NCBI GenBank assembly: GCA_032358255.1
Contig: JAULBX010024405.1
Location: 1 to 64,000 of the forward strand
Direction of reading: 5' to 3'
Length of the DNA: 64,000 nt
Source of the DNA: Heterotrichella gracilis
Taxonomy: Eukaryota > Sar > Xanthophyceae > Tribonematales > Xanthonemataceae
Shown here: positions 11,549 to 32,600 of the stretch, in pieces
Layout of the letters: each line of letters begins with the position of its first letter
How positions within the stretch are numbered: the first letter of the stretch is position 1
Made by a program: the position numbers and the translations under genes
The notes under the pieces: model-generated
Told to the model about the DNA's origin: nothing
Seen by the model: only the letters and a program-made list of their open reading frames with translations
Databases searched by the model: none

Positions 11549-12105
11549 CTTGCGTACGTTCCCAAGACAAAGAGGGCGGATTCGTGGGCGGGGCGCCGGT
11601 TTTATGGCACAGGTGAAGGAAAAGCCGCCTTGCGCAGCCAAAAGTTATGAGAATAGGGGGTGGAACGGGGAGGTTTTTCGGTGGCGCCACCGATGGATGA
11701 TGGGCTTTAGGCGGTTGACGGCGGTGATTCTGATCCGATGGACGATCAGCAAGTTGGATCATCTTGGTCTTGTCAAGACTTCTTCCGTTTGGGTAAAAGT
11801 GAGCAAAGCAAGTGCGTGTATACCTTCATCAGACTACTCTGAATTGGGTGAGAATTGTTGTCCAAATCGTGTGCCTCCATACTGCTCCAAACTACACAAC
11901 GGCCATCACCCAGGGCCCGGCATGCATTAACTTCTGGGAAGGTGCTCTCACTCTCTCTACCCGTTCCTGCCACTATCTCAGCCTTTTAACGCGTGCAGCC
12001 TTGTAGCAAACCATCATCATTGATACATACCCGCACACCAGCACCGCAGTAGTGTATTCCCTCCTCCCCATGGCTGCGCAGCTGTGGGTTTGCAGCTAAA
12101 CCCCA
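11549..12105. promoter_or_regulatory. Shared divergent promoter region of eL36 and aminodeoxychorismate synthase
   Basis: 557 bp separate the two divergent start codons. The 5' leaders and both promoters must lie here unless there are remote upstream exons. I see no unambiguous TATA box. Near 11.8-12.0 kb the sequence becomes AT-richer. Confidence 0.55.
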
Positions 12106-21242
<9,137 letters not shown>

Positions 21243-21551
21243 GTTGGGCGGCTGGGTTGAAACTGTAGGGTGGGTACGTTTTTACTTTGCGAATTGGCTG
21301 CTTGAAATATCTGATCTGATGCTGCTAAGCTGTGGCAATGGGTTTAGGTTTTGAGCAGCAAATTGTTGCCAACCATCACTAATGCCATTGGACGGAGGTG
21401 GCATGTGGGGGAACCCGGGTTGATCCTGGAGCTTGGTAGCACCCACCACGCAGCCTTCGGGCTGATTGTTACCATGTTTCTACTGCACTTTTACTGCCAC
21501 AACATTGCAACGGTTTTAAGGCTTTCAGAGGCCCATGCTCAGCCTTGATGT

Positions 21552-21620
21552 TGTAAATTACAGTTGCCGTGGTAAATTACAGTTGCGAAGGTAAATTACA
21601 GTTTTGACGGTAAATGGGAA
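21552..21620 (+). repeat. About 20-bp tandem repeat beginning with a TGTAA polyadenylation signal
   Basis: Four copies of GTAAATTACAGTTGC and variants start at TGTAA (21552-21556), 310 bp after the ADC synthase stop. TGTAA is the usual polyadenylation signal of chlorophyte algae, so the block probably lies at the 3' end of the transcript. Confidence 0.6.
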
Positions 21621-22603
21621 TGTAGACTAGATTTGCTGGCTGACAGTGTAGTGAGCGCCCAGTATACAGTGTTGAAACATCGCGCAGAGAAAAAGGTTTA
21701 AAAAACGAACAGTGCAAGCAAAAACAATGCGGCAAAACAAAAGCAGATGTGAAAAAATCCTGTCTCCATAAACATTCGTGGTGATCACACACTTTTGCAC
21801 CTAATCAATGGTTACCATCTACAGCACATCCCCACAGCTATGATCCCAAAGTCTCACCCCCCAAGTCTCCTCCTGCGTTCCTCAGTGTAAGTGGCCAGCC
21901 AAGGCTTAGCAACCTGGTGTTCCAGGCATATTGCTTCCAGGTGGTCAACCGCCAGGGTCTACCTGCAAAACGTGAAGTTGAAGGTGCACTTCATGGCCCA
22001 GACTCCTTCGCATAGACAACCTTAAAGTGCATCACCAGGTCAGTGCATGCACCGTATCGGAAGCTGCGGCTGTCAAAATCAGGTGGCTTTGACGGCCGCA
22101 GTACCCCACTGCTGCCTCATACTGGGCAGCAGTATGAGGTGAGGTCAGAGACAGAGGCCAATTCCCAGCTTGACTGAAGCCATTATGTAGCTGCCTGTCC
22201 TTGCACAAGCACAATAGCTAGGGGCTAGGAAGAATCGCCCTGCCAGGCGAGTGAGCCACACGTACCCCAGCAAGTCCCAATAGCTATTGGTACATGGGTT
22301 TAGGTTTCAATAGTTCCAAGTTCAACAACAGCACATCGTCAAAACTCCGTATGCCACACGAACAAGCTGTGATTGAAAATGAGGCTCCACATCCACAAAC
22401 GCTGTCAGTCATCCCACGTGGGCAGGAGAACAGCAGCTACACGCGAGGGAAGTATCCGTTTCTGCTCAATCCTAGCCATGAAACACCTTTGTCAAATTTG
22501 TAGGTACGGAAACGAGCACCTCTCGACACAATTGAGCCTCTGCAGGATACCACAACCTACACAAACCCTACAGCCTCCACCCTATATCTGTATCTTCTGT
22601 AGA
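21621..22603. other. Convergent spacer between ADC synthase and MYND gene 1
   Basis: No gene recognised. At about 22065-22145 there are short inverted GCAGTATGAGG / CCTCATACTG motifs (TGCTGCCTCATACTGGGCAGCAGTATGAGG), giving a small hairpin. It presumably holds both 3' untranslated ends. Confidence 0.45.
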
Positions 22604-23499
22604 CTACCCTTCTTGCCCGAACCCCGCCGCTTGCTCTCTCTGCGACTTTCTGCATGCCTCCTTGTGAATCTTCCAGTCCTCCTTCTGGCACTCCTTGGAG
22701 CAGTACTTGACCTTCCCGCACCTGGAACCACCACAGGTGCAGGGTTTAGGGTTCAATCCTGAATAGGGTTGCTACTCCCAGGCTGGCCTTCCTGCACCTG
22801 CAATAACCAATGGCCCAGGGTCTGCAGAGTCGGCGATTTAAACCCTGATGAGGGCAACAGCATGGACATTGGAAAGGGGATCAATAACGCAACGGGACAG
22901 GGGGAGAACCGGTGCCCAATCGATTGCAAAGAGTGGATAGTAATGCATCCTAACACCTCGAGGGTGTATTTCAATTGTTTGCACACACACACACACCCTT
23001 CCTTTGTCCTCACCCGGTGCATGTATCGAGTTTGCCAACTTCAAATTAGGGCCTGTGGCAGTGGTCGCAAAGGCGTCGCTCACGGACAGCCTCTTTCACA
23101 GCAACCTCGTGTATGGCCTCAGCTACCTGCGAGAAGAAGCAAAAAATACCCTAAGGATTGATATAAACAGAACAATAGTACTTTAAATAGATTGTCATAG
23201 CCTCGTGTATGGCCTCAGCCACCTGCAAGAGGGGGCAAAAAGTACCCTAGGGAGTAAAATAAGAAAGTGTAGGTATATTACATAATTGTCACGTTCTCAC
23301 ATTATGGCCTCAGCCAATTGGTAGGGTGCACACGTAAACACAGAATTTGACACTGTTCCAAAATAGAAAGAGCATGGACATACAAACCATCGTCGGAGCC
23401 AGATGTACCATATATAGTAAGCAACAGTGAGGAGCATCGATGCGAGACATTGACCGGACATAATTTATGAAAACAAACACGCCAAAGCCCATATTGTTA

Positions 23500-23562
23500 C
23501 TATTGCATGCATTCTGGCACAAGAGCCTGATCAGCAATCAGCCGTGCACACGCTTGCAACCT
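23500..23562 (-). mobile_element. LINE 3'-end fragment
   Basis: On the minus strand it reads GCACGGCTGATTGCTGATC, then CAGAATGCATGCAATAGTAAC. This is the same end consensus as at 1.7, 33.6 and 50.0 kb. Short, 5'-truncated insertion. Confidence 0.45.
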
Positions 23563-24077
23563 ACACTCTACATCATGAAGCCTATTTACCTCACCTTGGC
23601 TTACACTCCTAAGCCCTAAACCGTGAACCCACATACCCGCCACACCTTGGATAGGAACTCCTCAAGACGCGGGCTTGAACGCCATCCTGGCCTGCAAACA
23701 TCCCCCTGGTAGCGCTGGATGATGGGCCAAATACTGAGCGCTTGCCACGAGGTCGAACCCCTGGCCTTGAACTCCTAAACCCTGGTTTTCAACCCTCAGC
23801 CCAAGTTAAACCCTAATCCCAGGTACCCGCCCCACCTTGGCTAGGAACTCCTCGAGATGCGGGTTTGAACGCCATTACGGCGAGCACACATCCTCTCGGT
23901 AGCGCTGGATAATGGGCCACACACTGAGCGCATTGCCGCGGGGGACGCACGAGTGGAACTGGCGCTCCGACTTATCACCAAGCTCTGCCAGCCTCTGCTC
24001 AAAGAAACGGCCCTTGTCCAGCGCAGCCTGGAGATCCTATGGGTTTAGGGTTCAGGGTTCAGATTGTAGGGTTAAGG

Positions 24078-24618
24078 GCTTAGCCCAGCCACTGCTCAAA
24101 GTGCCGCCCCTTGTCCACCTGGATATCCTGGGTGGTGGGATAAGGATTTAGTGTTTCATGCTTAGGATTTTGCCCAGCTGCGCCAGATGCTGCTTACAGT
24201 GGGCCCCCTTGTCCATGGCGGCCTGGAGATCCTGGGTGGTGGGATTAGTGTTTAGGGTTTGAGATTTGGGGTTTTGACCAGCTGCGCCAGCCTCCGCTCA
24301 CAGTCCTTCCCCTTTCATGGCAGCCATTGTTCATGGCAGCCTGGAGGTTTTGGGAGCACCTCATGAGGTGTTTGAGGTTTAGGGTGCAGGGTCAGCATTT
24401 GGATTTGAGGGTTGAGCACAACCTCTGGTCCATGTGCTGCCCTTGTCCATGGCGACCTGGAGGTCCTGGATGGTGGGATTAGGGTTTAAGGTTTGAGCAA
24501 TAAGGTTTTGAGCAGCGGCTGGCGCAGCTGGTGCTTGAGCTTTAAGGGTTTACGGGGTTGGGGCATTATGGTTTGCCCCTTGGCCTTTGCAGCCTTGAGC
24601 TCCTGGATGGGGGGTTGT
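24078..24618 (-). repeat. Five echoes of the 5' edge of the 201-nt exon in MYND copy 1
   Basis: Copies at about 24078-24140, 24172-24242, 24277-24353, 24413-24477 and 24509-24618 repeat the start of the exon at 24036 (DLQAALDKGRFFEQRL) with its acceptor and a GGGTTTAGGGTTT intron block. Period is about 90-110 bp. Each copy has its own substitutions and small indels. Confidence 0.85.
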
Positions 24619-24889
24619 TATTTAGGGTTTTGCCTTCTTGTTTAAGGACACAGGCTTACATGGGGCAAGCGCTTGGCAGCCGATAGAAAAGCAACAGGAG
24701 CTGGCGTGTGGTGGGTGGCTACTGATGGTAGAGGCAGCCGTTATTGCCGCACGAAGATTTTTAGAGTACGTTTCTTGTTCACGCATGTTTTACTTGCAGT
24801 AGCAATGCATGTAAATGTGCGTATAAGGGTTGTGCATGTAATAATAACAATATTGTATATCATAATTTTAATAACGGATCCGCAGCTGC

Positions 24890-25275
24890 AGGCAGGAAAT
24901 TGTGCATCCCCAGCGCCTACCTCGACATCCACATACCCTCTAGGGTTTCAGAGCCCTAGGGTCTTGAGTCTAGGGGCACAGCCCCTACCCCTGTATCCGA
25001 ATACACTTGCAGCAGTCTGCCAATGCCCTTGCACAGCTGGTTTAGAGTTTCATGTTTACGGTTTAGGGTATCTCACCTACCTCCACGTCCACGTACGCTT
25101 GGGGTGATCTGCCAACCCCCTTGCACAGTTGGTCAGAAATGAACCAGGCAAACCTGCACACACATGTAGCCAACAGAGCTTAGAATAGGTTTTAGGACCT
25201 AGGTTCATGACATCATCACTGGGTGCACTGCTGGTCAGCAATGGACCACGCAAACCCGCACAGCCGATAGGGTCT
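24890..25275 (-). repeat. Echoes flanking the 73-nt exon in MYND copy 1
   Basis: About 24905-24940 and 24970-25040 repeat the 3' end of the exon at 25153-25081 (QLCKG..YVDVE and donor). About 25202-25270 repeats its 5' edge (FAW..DQ with acceptor). Confidence 0.75.
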
Positions 25276-25399
25276 AAGGTTCAGGTATTAGGGTTTAGGT
25301 TTCAGGGTTAGTGTATTTTTGTCAGTGCTCAGGTGCAGGGGAGAGGGGCGTGGGCATGGGTGGGAGGATTGAGTGGGGTGTGGTTGGGTGGGTGGATGG

Positions 25400-25500
25400 A
25401 TGGGTGGGTGATTGTGACTGTGGCCGTAATTGCGGTTGTAATTGTGATTGTGATTGTGATCGTGATTCTGATCGGGATCGGGATTGTGATTACGATTTTG
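25400..25500 (+). repeat. TGTGAT/CGTGAT hexamer microsatellite
   Basis: Imperfect 6-bp units (GTGATT, GTGATC, GGGATC) within an intron, preceded by a GGGT-rich run. Confidence 0.75.
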
Positions 25501-27359
25501 ATATAAGTTAGGAATTGTGATTGAGACCGCACCTGTCAGCAGTCCCTGATTTGGCATCGACCCCTGGAACCCATCCTCCAGCGGCCCATAAATGACCGAC
25601 TCCATGTACCAGCCATGCGCATTGTGCGGCTGCATGCGCTGGAGGTCCTTGGCGAGCTGCATGCCCCTGGCTCTCATCTCGCTGCACCATGATAATATAC
25701 ACATATGATTAAACTTGTATTCAGTTATATTGTTGTTTTTTTGGAGTAGATTACTGCATGGTGGCATGCCCCTGGCTCTCATCTCGCTGCACCATGAGTA
25801 TTGGTTGAGTTATTTTTTGTAATAAATTATATTGCTACTGTTTAATAATTCTTCACTGCATTCCCTCAGGGGGAAACCATAATGCAACATGTTGCATCCC
25901 AGCAAATCCTAAACCCTATACCTTGACCCCAAGCCTTGACCCCTGAACCCTAATCAGGACCACACCTGGCAAAGCTAGGGTCTTTGAGGGATGTCTCAGC
26001 CACCGCAGTGTCCCAGCAAACCCTACACCCCAAATTTAAAACCTCAAACCCTACAACAGGACCGCACCTGGCAAAGCTAGGGTCTTTGAGGGATGTCCCC
26101 GTCACCGCAGTGGTCGCTGTGTCGCAGCACGACCACTTGAGCTCATCCCAGGTGATGCCGAATTGCTCCACAGGCAGCACAGGGAGGCCACTGATTCGAT
26201 CCCACCACTCGACAGCACCTGCAGGTGTAGGGTTTGGCATGTTGGTGTAGGGAGTGGGGTGCACTGATTAAAATGTGTATGTGTTGGCAATGGATCCAAA
26301 TGGATACAAGTTTGGGCCTGCAGGATCATGATGTGCCTCCCACCATTTAGGTTCCAGGGGTTAGGGGTAAACATCCGGCGATGTACAACAATTGCGTCAT
26401 ACATCCTACACGATACACACGCGCATGGTCATGCTCAATTTGGCCCCCTTTCAGATATACGCACTTTTAGCCCATTCGGGATCGTGCTTGCCCAGCCCCA
26501 CTTGCACCGCTTCAATTGCCACCCGCACGATCATTATCTGGGCCATATCATTGGGATCTTGGGGGAGCATTGGGCAAGAAAACACCCGGATGGCCTCATT
26601 ACTCAATTGAAACGCCGCCTGCACGCACATGGTGACCTTTTTTCTCTCCCTTTTTTAATTTGTTTTTAGCTTTTGATTGTAATCATATTATATATCTTTC
26701 TTGTATTTTCTAGTGGACACCGGAGGCCATGCGTAGGGCCCTTTGCATGATGCAGCGCCCTCGGACTTAGTGCAATGCCTGCATGCGCACACATGCAGGT
26801 GTTGAGCTGCATAGGGTCAAGGGTTTAGGGCTTTAAACAACAAGCTGTTGCGGCAAGCAAGGGAACACACGTATGGCCACCTGGCCCATGCCAACTCTAC
26901 TGAATTTAATTCAAAGCAACTGAATTACCAAAGTGCCACACCGCAGTTCCTACCCTAAACCCTTTAACACGGACCCTAGGCGGCATATATGTAGACAGCG
27001 CAGGGTACCAAACCCTCCACAAGGGTTTCACTCACCGCCAGACTCTCTTGCACGACATCAATGACCCTCAAAAACGCGTGGCCCATCTCCTGGAGGTGGT
27101 GGCTGGTGCTGTTGGAGTGGAACACCATGCGCAAATACCGCGCCAGCACGCGCATTGCCTGGTCATCTGGCAGCATGCCATTGGCAGCAGCGATCAAATC
27201 TTTATCCAGTTGCTTACAGAGGTCAGCCGCTGCAAAGTAATTGTTGACCCGCCAGCTGCGCTCCGATGGCGGCAGCTGCAGGCACAGGTGAAACCTTGTC
27301 GGCGTCAGGCGATCATGTCTCGGGTTTAGGGAACAGGTTATAGGGTTTACAACGGGGAA

Positions 27360-27672
27360 ACAAAACTGTGTCTGCGCTACTTGCTCTCGGCTGCAGCGCT
27401 CAGGTCTTTGTCGAGTTGGTTGCACAGGTCTGTCGCTGCAAAGTGTGCGTTCACCCGCCAGCTGCGCTCTGATGCTGGCAGCTGCAAAAACGGTATAGAT
27501 TGCTTAGGTTTTAGGGTTTTAGGGTGTTGACTTGCCAGCTGCCCTCCAAAGCAGCTGCGGGCGCAGGTGAAACCTCAGCAACAGGTGGTATCCAAAACCA
27601 TAAACCTTAAACCCTAGACCCTAAACTCTCAGCACCAGCCGCGCTCTGATGCCGGCAGCTGCAGGCACAGGC
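27360..27672 (-). repeat. Echoes of the 5' edge of the 240-nt exon in MYND copy 1
   Basis: The stretch near 27480-27370 encodes LPASERSWRVNAHFAATDLC and continues to a serine/alanine-rich end. Shorter copies lie near 27560-27525 and 27670-27635. All carry the CAGCTGCC acceptor edge of the exon starting at 27275, and a further copy of the LPASE motif ends at 27640. Confidence 0.8.
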
Positions 27673-28316
27673 GTAACCTCAGCACCATTGTCATAAGTTT
27701 TCGGGTATGGGGTAAGGGTAAAGAGGTTAGGGTTCTGTGTTGCATTCAGAATTAAACCGCCAGGCAGCTGGTCTGTTCTGGAGGTGGCGCTGTATAGGGT
27801 TTAGGGTGTTCCAACCAGCAACTTTTCTGCGGTGTGCAGAAGACTGCAAAGCACTTCACTGGTGGCTGAGCTGCTGCACCCTAAACCTTAAGCAAACCCT
27901 AAGCATGCCGCATAATGCAGCACAGAGGTCAACACCAGCAGCCTTGGCACTGACAGACCCACCTTGTCCTAGCTTAGTAGAAAACACCCCTACCAGACGC
28001 CTGAACATGCATGAGCATACTATGTGTTGGGTTGGTGTTCGCACAGACCAACCAACCCAGGAGGATAGTCACGTCCCTCCAGGTACAGGCATCACCCGAA
28101 TTTGCCCCTTCTGACTAGATATCCGTTCATAATATGCATGCATGGATATCTCGAGAGAGTGGCCAAACGGGACCAAGCGGCAAACAAGAGCTAACACCAT
28201 GTGAACTGATTTTCGAATGGCATATGGCATATGCACAGCACGCGTTGTAGCCCCCAAACATCGAGTAGGCATACCTCTTCAGCTTTGTGAAAAGCAGACA
28301 CGCCAAAGCTCACCAT

Positions 28317-29662
28317 GTGGTTGGCTAGCCATGCTCCAGAAGTGGGCGTGTATAGCGTGCACATATATTGATTTTACCAAGCACTTCAAGTTTGGAAAAA
28401 AGTGACATGTGTCACACCAAGTGGGGACTAACTTTCCCAAAGCTGGTGTTTCGTGCTTGGTTGTGGAGTCTCTTCAGGGTGGGTATCGAGCCCTAGCTGA
28501 GCCTAGACCAGGCACCCAGTGGTACATCACCACAGCACCATTCCCACTTGGTGTGATTGCAATCAGTGATTGCAATCACTCTGAGTCAATGTTACCTCTA
28601 CGCAGCGTATCAACGTGATTTTGGAAAGTGGATAGTGTGTCAGAGTTGGCATGTTCGTTGGCCGCTCCTAGAAGGGAAATTCCCTCCTCACGACCATTGC
28701 TTTTGCCCTTTGACATGCATGCACTTTGCAAATTTTGGTGCGTGCAGTCTTTCCTAGTGGCTGTGCTTTTCGAAGCGTTGCATTCGCTGGGGTAGCACAT
28801 GATTGCTTAGGAAGGACTTCAATTGCTTTTTCCAAGAAGACTTAATAGCAGAGAGTTGTAATGTGTTCCTCCCCTAACCTACAAGTTGTCTGCCCTTGTA
28901 AACCACCTGCAGGTACCTAATTGCATGCTTCTGGTTGTTTTCTACAGTGGTTGCATGCAACAATGTGACTTTTGCCAGGTGGCATGATGCATTACAATAT
29001 ACTCAGCGCAGATATCACCACGCCTGGACAGTTGCTGCGCTATACACCAAACGCTGCGCAAGGGACTAGGGATCTCACTAGCAGGTGCCCACCGGGTCGG
29101 ATGTCAACACCCAAAATCATGGTGAATCGCAAACCCACGCAATGTTATACACGTTGCTCCTGATGTGAACACCTACCAGCAGCGTGGAAGGAGCAGCTAT
29201 AAGCACCACATCATGCTGATGCCCTGAGCTGCCTCACGATCAGCGGCTGATGCGCCATCCGCATTGAAACATGCCCACAGTGCAGAAAGCACACCCAGGC
29301 TACAGATATCACACTCCAGATATATCTCCACACCGCAGAAATACTTCCTGCACTACAGAAATCATACCAGTTATACAGGAGCGTGCGCTGGGTCAGATGT
29401 AATCATTGGAAAATCTTGTTGCGCACGCTGCCAGGTTATGCTGTAGTGTATCCTACGGCGGCTACCCTTTACAAACACATGCAACCCATGAAGGGAAAAT
29501 GAGCCCTGTCATCCACAAATGTGTCAGCGCCTACAATGTACATGATGAAAACACAAAGATAGCAGCCGTAACCCAACTACTAGTAGCCGCAAATCAGCCT
29601 AATTATAAGTGCAAACCAGGTTATTAGTAGCCGTAAACAAACTGCTGTTGCATCATCGTGTT
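28317..29662. other. Spacer between the MYND paralogues, with promoter block shared with copy 2
   Basis: The region around 28640-28745 (TCCTAGAAGGGAAATTCCC, then CCCTTTGACATGCATGCA) resembles 36340-36440 upstream of copy 2 (TCCTAGAAGGAAGGGTCCC, then CCCCTTGACATGCATGCA). So the promoter seems to have been duplicated with the gene. On the minus strand TGTAA lies at 29473-29469, about 190 bp after the copy 2 stop, a likely polyadenylation signal. TAGTAGCCG(C/T)AAA occurs twice near 29580-29635. No other gene seen. Confidence 0.55.
29469..29473 (-). terminator. Putative TGTAA polyadenylation signal of MYND copy 2
   Basis: TGTAA on the minus strand about 190 bp after the stop codon at 29663. This is the standard chlorophyte signal, though a pentamer can occur by chance. 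Confidence 0.4.
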
Positions 29663-32600
29663 CTATTGCATGCCATGCCCACCCTCCTTCCCTTCAGTAG
29701 TGATTAAAACAAGCGCCTCCAAATCAGGCACCTGCAGCCTACGCCTCTTGCGCGACACCCGCCTACTTTTCCTGCACGCCTTCCTGCACGCCTCCTTGTG
29801 GCTCACCCAATCCTCCTTCTGGCACGCCGCGGAGCAGTACTTGACCTTGCGGCATCTGGCACCACCAAAATAACTAAATAAATGAATATCTACGCAGTCT
29901 GTCCTTGAACAAGCAGGTTGGTTAAGGAAGAGGATCTAGCAGAGAGAAGGGCCATGCCCTCCTGTCTACTTTGTCATCCGCCCTCCTGGCACCACCACGC
30001 GTGTAGGGATTAGGGTGCAAACTTTAGGGTTTTTGAAATTCGATCCCAACCTTCCTGTGCCTGTGGCCTCACCCAGTGCACAGTCCAAAGGTTGCACACA
30101 ACTGTTTCTCCCTGATCTCATTACAAATAAATGGTAACATTACCCCCCCCTTCGACTCACCCGGTGCATGTCTTTAGGTTGGTGAAGGTCAAGTGGAAGT
30201 GGTGGCACTGGTTCTTATCAGGCCTGGCGTTCTGCCGCTCACTAGCCTCCACCCAGGCCTCGAGAATCTGCAAGGGGGGTGCAAAATAACAACTGTCATT
30301 TCCAACTTATACCGACAAAACACGGTTCCTTCAAGTTGTCTAAGAAATGCCAAAAGCAAGTCAAAATGATACAAACATTGTGATCAATTTTTTTTGCTGT
30401 GGATTTCATCTTCATCACAGCCTCATTTGCCTGTTACATTGGTACGAATCATTGTACTACACAGGCCCGAGCTCCAGCGAAACTCTAGTCCAGACATTGG
30501 CACCAGCTACGCAACGCAGACGCCAATGTATATCGCAAGATTTTAGTTGTTATTGTCTTTTTGTCCACAAGGGACATCCCACCTTGCGGTCAAACTCCCT
30601 GAGCAGGGGATGCTGCGCCAGCCTGACAGCACTTCAACCCTAATCCCCTAAACTTTAAACCCTAAACCCTGAACCCACCTTGCGGTTGAACTCCTCGAGC
30701 AGGGGGCTGCTGCGCCAGCCTAACTTGCATATCACCCCCTGGCAGCGCTGCACCACGGGCCACAGCTTCAGCGCAACTGCCCGGCTCTCGGCCACGATAT
30801 GGCGCTGCAGTGTGTAGCCAAATCAAACAGGCGCTGCTCAATGTGTCGCCCCTTGTCTATGGCAGCCTGGACCTCCTGGATGGTGGAGGGTTTAGGGTGT
30901 AAGGAATAGGTTTTGAAGGTTTTAGGGGTTAGCCCAGCCGCTGCTCAAAGTGTCGCCCCTTATCTATGGCACCCTGGACCTCCTGGATGGTGTAGGGTTT
31001 AGGGTGTAAGGAATATTGTTTTAAGGTTATAGGGGTTAGCTCAGCCGCTGCTCAAAGTGGCGCCCCTTGTCCATGACAGCCTGGATCACATGGGAAGATT
31101 AGATTTTATTCTCAGAAAGTGCAAGCCTGAACGTGCTGGGTGGTTTGGGGTATAGGATTTAGGGTTTGAGGGTGCTGCTCGAGGTTTGTCACTCCCTGTC
31201 CGTGGCAGTCTGGATTCCTGGGTAATTTAGGGTTTAGGCGTCAGAGTTTAGGGTTTTAGAGTTTTGTCCAGCCGCTGTCCGTTGTTCATGGCAGCCTGGG
31301 CGCTCTGGGTGGTTTGAGCTTTAGGGGTTTAGGGTTTAGCACGGCACAGCTGCAGCTTAAAGTGAGGCCCCTTTTCCATGGCAGTCTGAGAGGCGGCAGC
31401 GGATATTGCAATACTTCAAAAACAAACAAAAATAGCAGTACCATGGAGGCATTGCGTGGCACCGCATGCGCAAGACTGATCGCCCGTCTGGCTGTATACC
31501 TCAGATGCGTGTTGCTCGCTAACGCTGAGTAAATCCTCCCGAAGTTGGCTCTCAACTGGATCAGGGTTCAATACGAGTTATCAGGGGCGTAACGCTAAGC
31601 ACAGATGAACACACCCCACATGTACTTGTCACACCTTCCTTCATACGCTCATACCCATTAGGTACTTATTGGAGGGAGGTTCTGTATCTTAAAACGTTTA
31701 GATACAGAACCTCCTTTCAGTAAAGATACCATTGCAGGTATTGAGATACAGCGACTGCCTTCATATCCACATGTACTTGCAGGGTTTTGGGTACAGCGCC
31801 TACCTTCATATCCACATACCCTTGTAGGTTTTCAGATACAACGCATGCCTACATATCCTCATATCGTATTAGGGTTAAGGATACAGCCCCTACCTTCACA
31901 TCCACATATCCTACTAGGGTTTAGGGTACAGCGCCTACCTTCACATCCACATGCCCTTGTAGGTTTTCAGATGTAGAGCCTACCTTCACATCCTTATACC
32001 CTAGTAGGATTTAGGTACAGTACCTACCTTCACATCCACATATCGACTTGGTGAAGCGTCAATGCCCTTGCACAGCTGATCGGCAACAGTCCATGCAAAC
32101 CTGCACAGCCATTAGGGTTTAGGTTTCAGGTGTCTAGGGTGTAGGATTCAATTGGTGCACAGCGGATCGGCAGCATAACATGCAAACCTGCGGGCACATG
32201 CACTGCTGTTAGGGTCTAGGGTTTGGTTGGTAAGATGGGTAGGGGTTTCAGTTGGTGCACAGCCGGTCAGCAACATCCCATGCAAACCTGCACACATACA
32301 GCTGTTAGGGTCTGTAGTGTACTCGGCGTGGGGGTTTCTCTGTACTGGGCTAGGGTTTAGGGTTGCATTGCCAGGCAGCTCGTGCTACCAAAGAAGCGTT
32401 TTTGCACCCCCACCCGCTGCACCTAAGGGTCACACCCTAGACAGGTGATGCAACCATGTGCAGCAGCTTCGAATGCAAGATTGCCCATTTGTAGGACGAG
32501 TTGCCTGGCAACGCAACCCTAAACCCTAACACCCTGCTCCTACGACACACAGCGTGGTGTCCTGCGTCTTTCCAATGACAGCCACACAGGCAACAATGCT

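Larger units (their letters stand above)
22604..28316 (-). pseudogene. MYND-finger protein gene, copy 1 (probably inactive; tandem paralogue of copy 2)
   Basis: Exons matching copy 2 in order and phase: 28316-28275, 27275-27036, 26618-26492 (GC donor), 26218-26068, 25681-25533, one not found, 25153-25081, 24036-23836, 23126-23014, 22721-22604. The 240-, 151-, 149- and 73-nt exons have exactly the same lengths in both copies. The C-terminus is a MYND zinc finger, CDHCHRP-stop-FEVGKLDTC, then GCGKVKYCSKECQKEDWKIH and KEAC. MYND fingers bind proline-rich peptides in partner proteins. In-frame TAA codons interrupt the 201-nt exon (after DVCSP) and the 113-nt exon (after CHRP). An alternative second copy of the former exon at about 23750-23650 (ALSIWPIIQRYQGDVCRPGW) is open. 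With two stops and an unfound exon I call it a pseudogene; the finger ligands themselves are intact. Sequencing error cannot be excluded. Confidence 0.65.

Noticed and set aside
31757-32050. CRISPR-like array (regular 45-bp spacing)
   Set aside because: No unique spacers; units are tandem copies of an exon end in a eukaryotic gene.
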